A DNA stretch of 64,000 nucleotides from Monarcha castaneiventris obscurior (taxonomy: Eukaryota > Chordata > Aves > Passeriformes > Monarchidae), in contig JAMPIT010000059.1 in the NCBI GenBank assembly GCA_026261815.1, positions 18,462,001 to 18,526,000 on the forward strand, read 5' to 3'. The notes beneath the pieces were generated by a model. The model was not told the origin of the DNA, ran no database searches, and worked only from the letters and a program-made list of their open reading frames with translations. This document shows positions 61,561 to 64,000 of this stretch, piece after piece (position 1 is the first letter of the stretch; each line of letters begins with the position of its first letter). The position numbers were made by a program, and so were the translations under genes.

Positions 61561-64000
61561 ACTGGAGATTCAGTCATTTGTCATGGCCAAGATAAGGTGC
61601 ATTTCCGTAGTCAGTTCTTTCCCTATATAATCAGCTAAGTTCTGAATTATCTGTGTAGAAGAGATCACTGCTTAAAGCTCCAGAAACATTGCTGCTGGAG
61701 TAGGAGATTATAGTTGCTCTGTTTATTAGTACTCTAAATCAGGAATTTCTGAAGTATGCTTACATCTCAAGTACAAATTGAACAGCTACCTCAGGCTACA
61801 AGAAGTTCAAAATGATGCTTAGAGGCAGTATCAAAAACACCTTGGAGAGACTAATTCGTAGAATGATTGGGTAGTGAAAAGCATAACTTGGAAATGCTGA
61901 AGAAAATGCTGCCAGGTGTAACTATCCAGCAAAGAGGAGAATGCTCTTTGGTTTTTTTATGCATGCTTCACAGTGCAACTACCCAACGCTCTTGGCAATG
62001 GACTGAGAGGTGGTTGCAGTGACTTTGGGTGGAGAATAACCTTCCAGCCCAAGCTGCTCCAGAAGACCTTGGAACTGACCTTTCCATCATAAAAGCTTTA
62101 CTGATATAATACCTAATGAATGGCACATTTATCTTTTTTATAAGACTATAATTCAAATCATAGAGATCAGATTATTACCTATTAGGAGCTATTAACCATT
62201 TGCCAATGCCTAGTGGTGCATTTATTAATTACAAATACAAGCAACAGAAATTCACAGAGGAGCAGCAAATTTCCGATTTGATCATTGTCAGTGGTTTAAT
62301 CCAGGTTTTGACACATTCAGGAAATATTGGAAGAAGAGTAAGAAATCTGTGTCTGGGTGAACCTGCAAGCCAGATGAAGTTAATCTTCGGCTAAGATCCT
62401 GGAAGGTAATGAAAGAATAATAACCTCAGGACACCAGAGGACACCATTATTCTTTACCAGATTTTGCCACTAAAGGCAAAACTCAGAATTTCTAGAGGGA
62501 TCTGCACTTTTTCCACTGATGTCTGATGGACTGAGATACTCTAATGGAAAGACAGCAAAGCAGGTTTTGGATATTGGCACAGGATCTAGAAGTCCAAGGC
62601 TTTCCCACTTATGGATATGTCAGATGGGGTGAGTTGGGTCCAGTAAAAATACAGAACTTCTCAAGACAGAAAATGTTCTACTAATGTATCCCTTTAAAAG
62701 GATAGGGAAGGAATATGTAAGGTGGAATTGAACAGAACACCATACTTCATGCCTTTGCAGCCTACCACGCCACTCTTGAAAAGAAGGAGGTTATCGAAGT
62801 TTGGGAGGGTAACTAGTCATCTGTAACTTTTATCATGGACCAGCAGTACTAATAAACACACCAGACAGGCTGTTTTAAAGGGACATATGTTAGATGTTAC
62901 ATCTCATCAGCATGTGGGACTGCTCAGTCAGAAGGGGCAGCTGACAAACAAAATACTGAGGTCAGAGACTTTAGTAACATAAATACAACAGACCTGCTAC
63001 TGAAGGCATCATTACCACATAACATTGAAAAACACTGCCAATTCTCAGGTATTTCCTTTTTTATTTAGTTTTTTTGTTGTTGTTGTCCTGAAGATGCCAG
63101 TGAGAAGAAGATGATGCCATTAATGCAAACTTACCTTTTTAAAAAGGTCATCTTTCCATTTGAAGTAAATCTCCAGGTCGATTTCTTTGGAATAATGGTC
63201 CAACAGCAGTCATTCCCAGTCATTTCACTGGTATTCCAATTGGCATTCTAATTTGCATTCTATTGACTACTTAATAAAACCTACTTAAAATAAATAATAA
63301 ATGAAGCTTAATGAAAGTTCCAGCTGTCAGATTTCCTGTGCAATTCTGAATTTTCAGCATTTTTCATGCAACAGTTCTCCATTTTATTTTTAAACAAATT
63401 TTATAAACATCCTTCTTTTCAAAATGTGCATGTATTTAGCATACTACCTTACACACATTAAAATAAACCTCCTGCTTTGATAAATTAATATTTTCAATCT
63501 CATTGTAAGCAATTGCATTGCAAACATTTAAACTCAGAATACTAAAGCATCTAGAAGTATTATCTGTATCTGTCTTACAATTACACAAAATGAAACAATG
63601 GACCTTATTATTGAACTTCCTCAATGTTCTGCATTTCATTTTCCAGTGGAATTTAGGTTCAGGTTTTTTTTCTGTTGCACTCCACAATTCTTAGGATAAG
63701 TACTGATAGGTTTTTGCTACCTATATTTCCTTCCATCTGAAAGGACCGTGTTGACATAAAGAATCTGGAAGAGAAGAAAACCCTACTCCCTCTCAAAAAA
63801 GTGCCTGATCTGCTCAATTCTTTATCTGTTGAAGTCGTCTTCAGCTGATTGGCACCAGTGGTCCATCTTTCAGAGTGAATATATTTTATTCTTTCATATT
63901 TGTGAATCCAAACCCAGAATACCTAAAGATACAGAGCAAATTTATTTCTCAGACAGAGCAAAAGAAAATTTCAAAAAGGTACCCATTGGTCTAACACCTC
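61561..64000. other. Unique sequence, no gene seen
   Basis: No recognised element. It holds a structured inverted repeat at 62405-62458 and a short imperfect 12-13-base tandem repeat (attcta/attcca words) near 63228-63262. Frames are at most 83 codons. Confidence 0.55.
62405..62458. repeat. Two-tier hairpin
   Basis: aaagaataat (62412-62421) pairs exactly with 62446-62455. Beyond a four-base left bulge, three more pairs form (62405-62407 with 62456-62458). Inside the loop, cctc (62424-62427) pairs with gagg (62437-62440). The loop also carries a direct repeat aggacacc (62428-62435 and 62438-62445). Confidence 0.65.

Noticed and set aside
61970..62100. Stretch faintly like CR1 or LTR sequence ('ttccagcccaagctgctcc')
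   Set aside because: No ordered run of landmarks. Resemblance is limited to short words.

Overview
The window looks like AT-rich nuclear DNA from a bird. The main evidence is a set of 5'-truncated CR1 LINE fragments ending in the characteristic ATTCTGTG/ATTCTATG-type octamer tails, plus several long terminal repeats (LTRs) of avian endogenous retroviruses (ERVs). The LTR families resemble ones common in neoavian and songbird genomes. The species cannot be fixed from the sequence alone. Family recognition is from memory, not from a database search.

No protein-coding gene, exon, tRNA, rRNA or CRISPR array can be supported. The longest open frames are 176, 152 and 151 codons. They begin at GTG, ATG and TTG respectively, resemble no protein I know, and one runs into a CR1. 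The window is best read as intergenic desert or the inside of a very long intron.

Layout: 1-9.7 kb is AT-rich unique sequence with one minus-strand CR1 at 251-632. An LTR with a clear AATAAA lies at 9.68-10.3 kb. 10.3-17.7 kb is unique. 17.75-21.1 kb is a retroelement patch: an old CR1, a minus-strand LTR, and a CR1 interrupted by a complete LTR. 27.35-28.9 kb holds a well-preserved CR1 3' end and a minus-strand LTR. 37.4-49.0 kb is the densest part, with five LTRs or LTR fragments and one CR1, including an LTR that still has a degenerate tRNA primer-binding site next to it. 49.0-60.5 kb is unique. A GC-richer LTR-like block lies at 60.5-61.16 kb, followed by a truncated CR1.

Nothing here works as a gene system. 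The interest lies in insertion history (a nested LTR in CR1, solo LTRs with short target duplications, a primer-binding-site relic, an irregular minisatellite inside an LTR) and in several unusually good inverted repeats in otherwise unique DNA.
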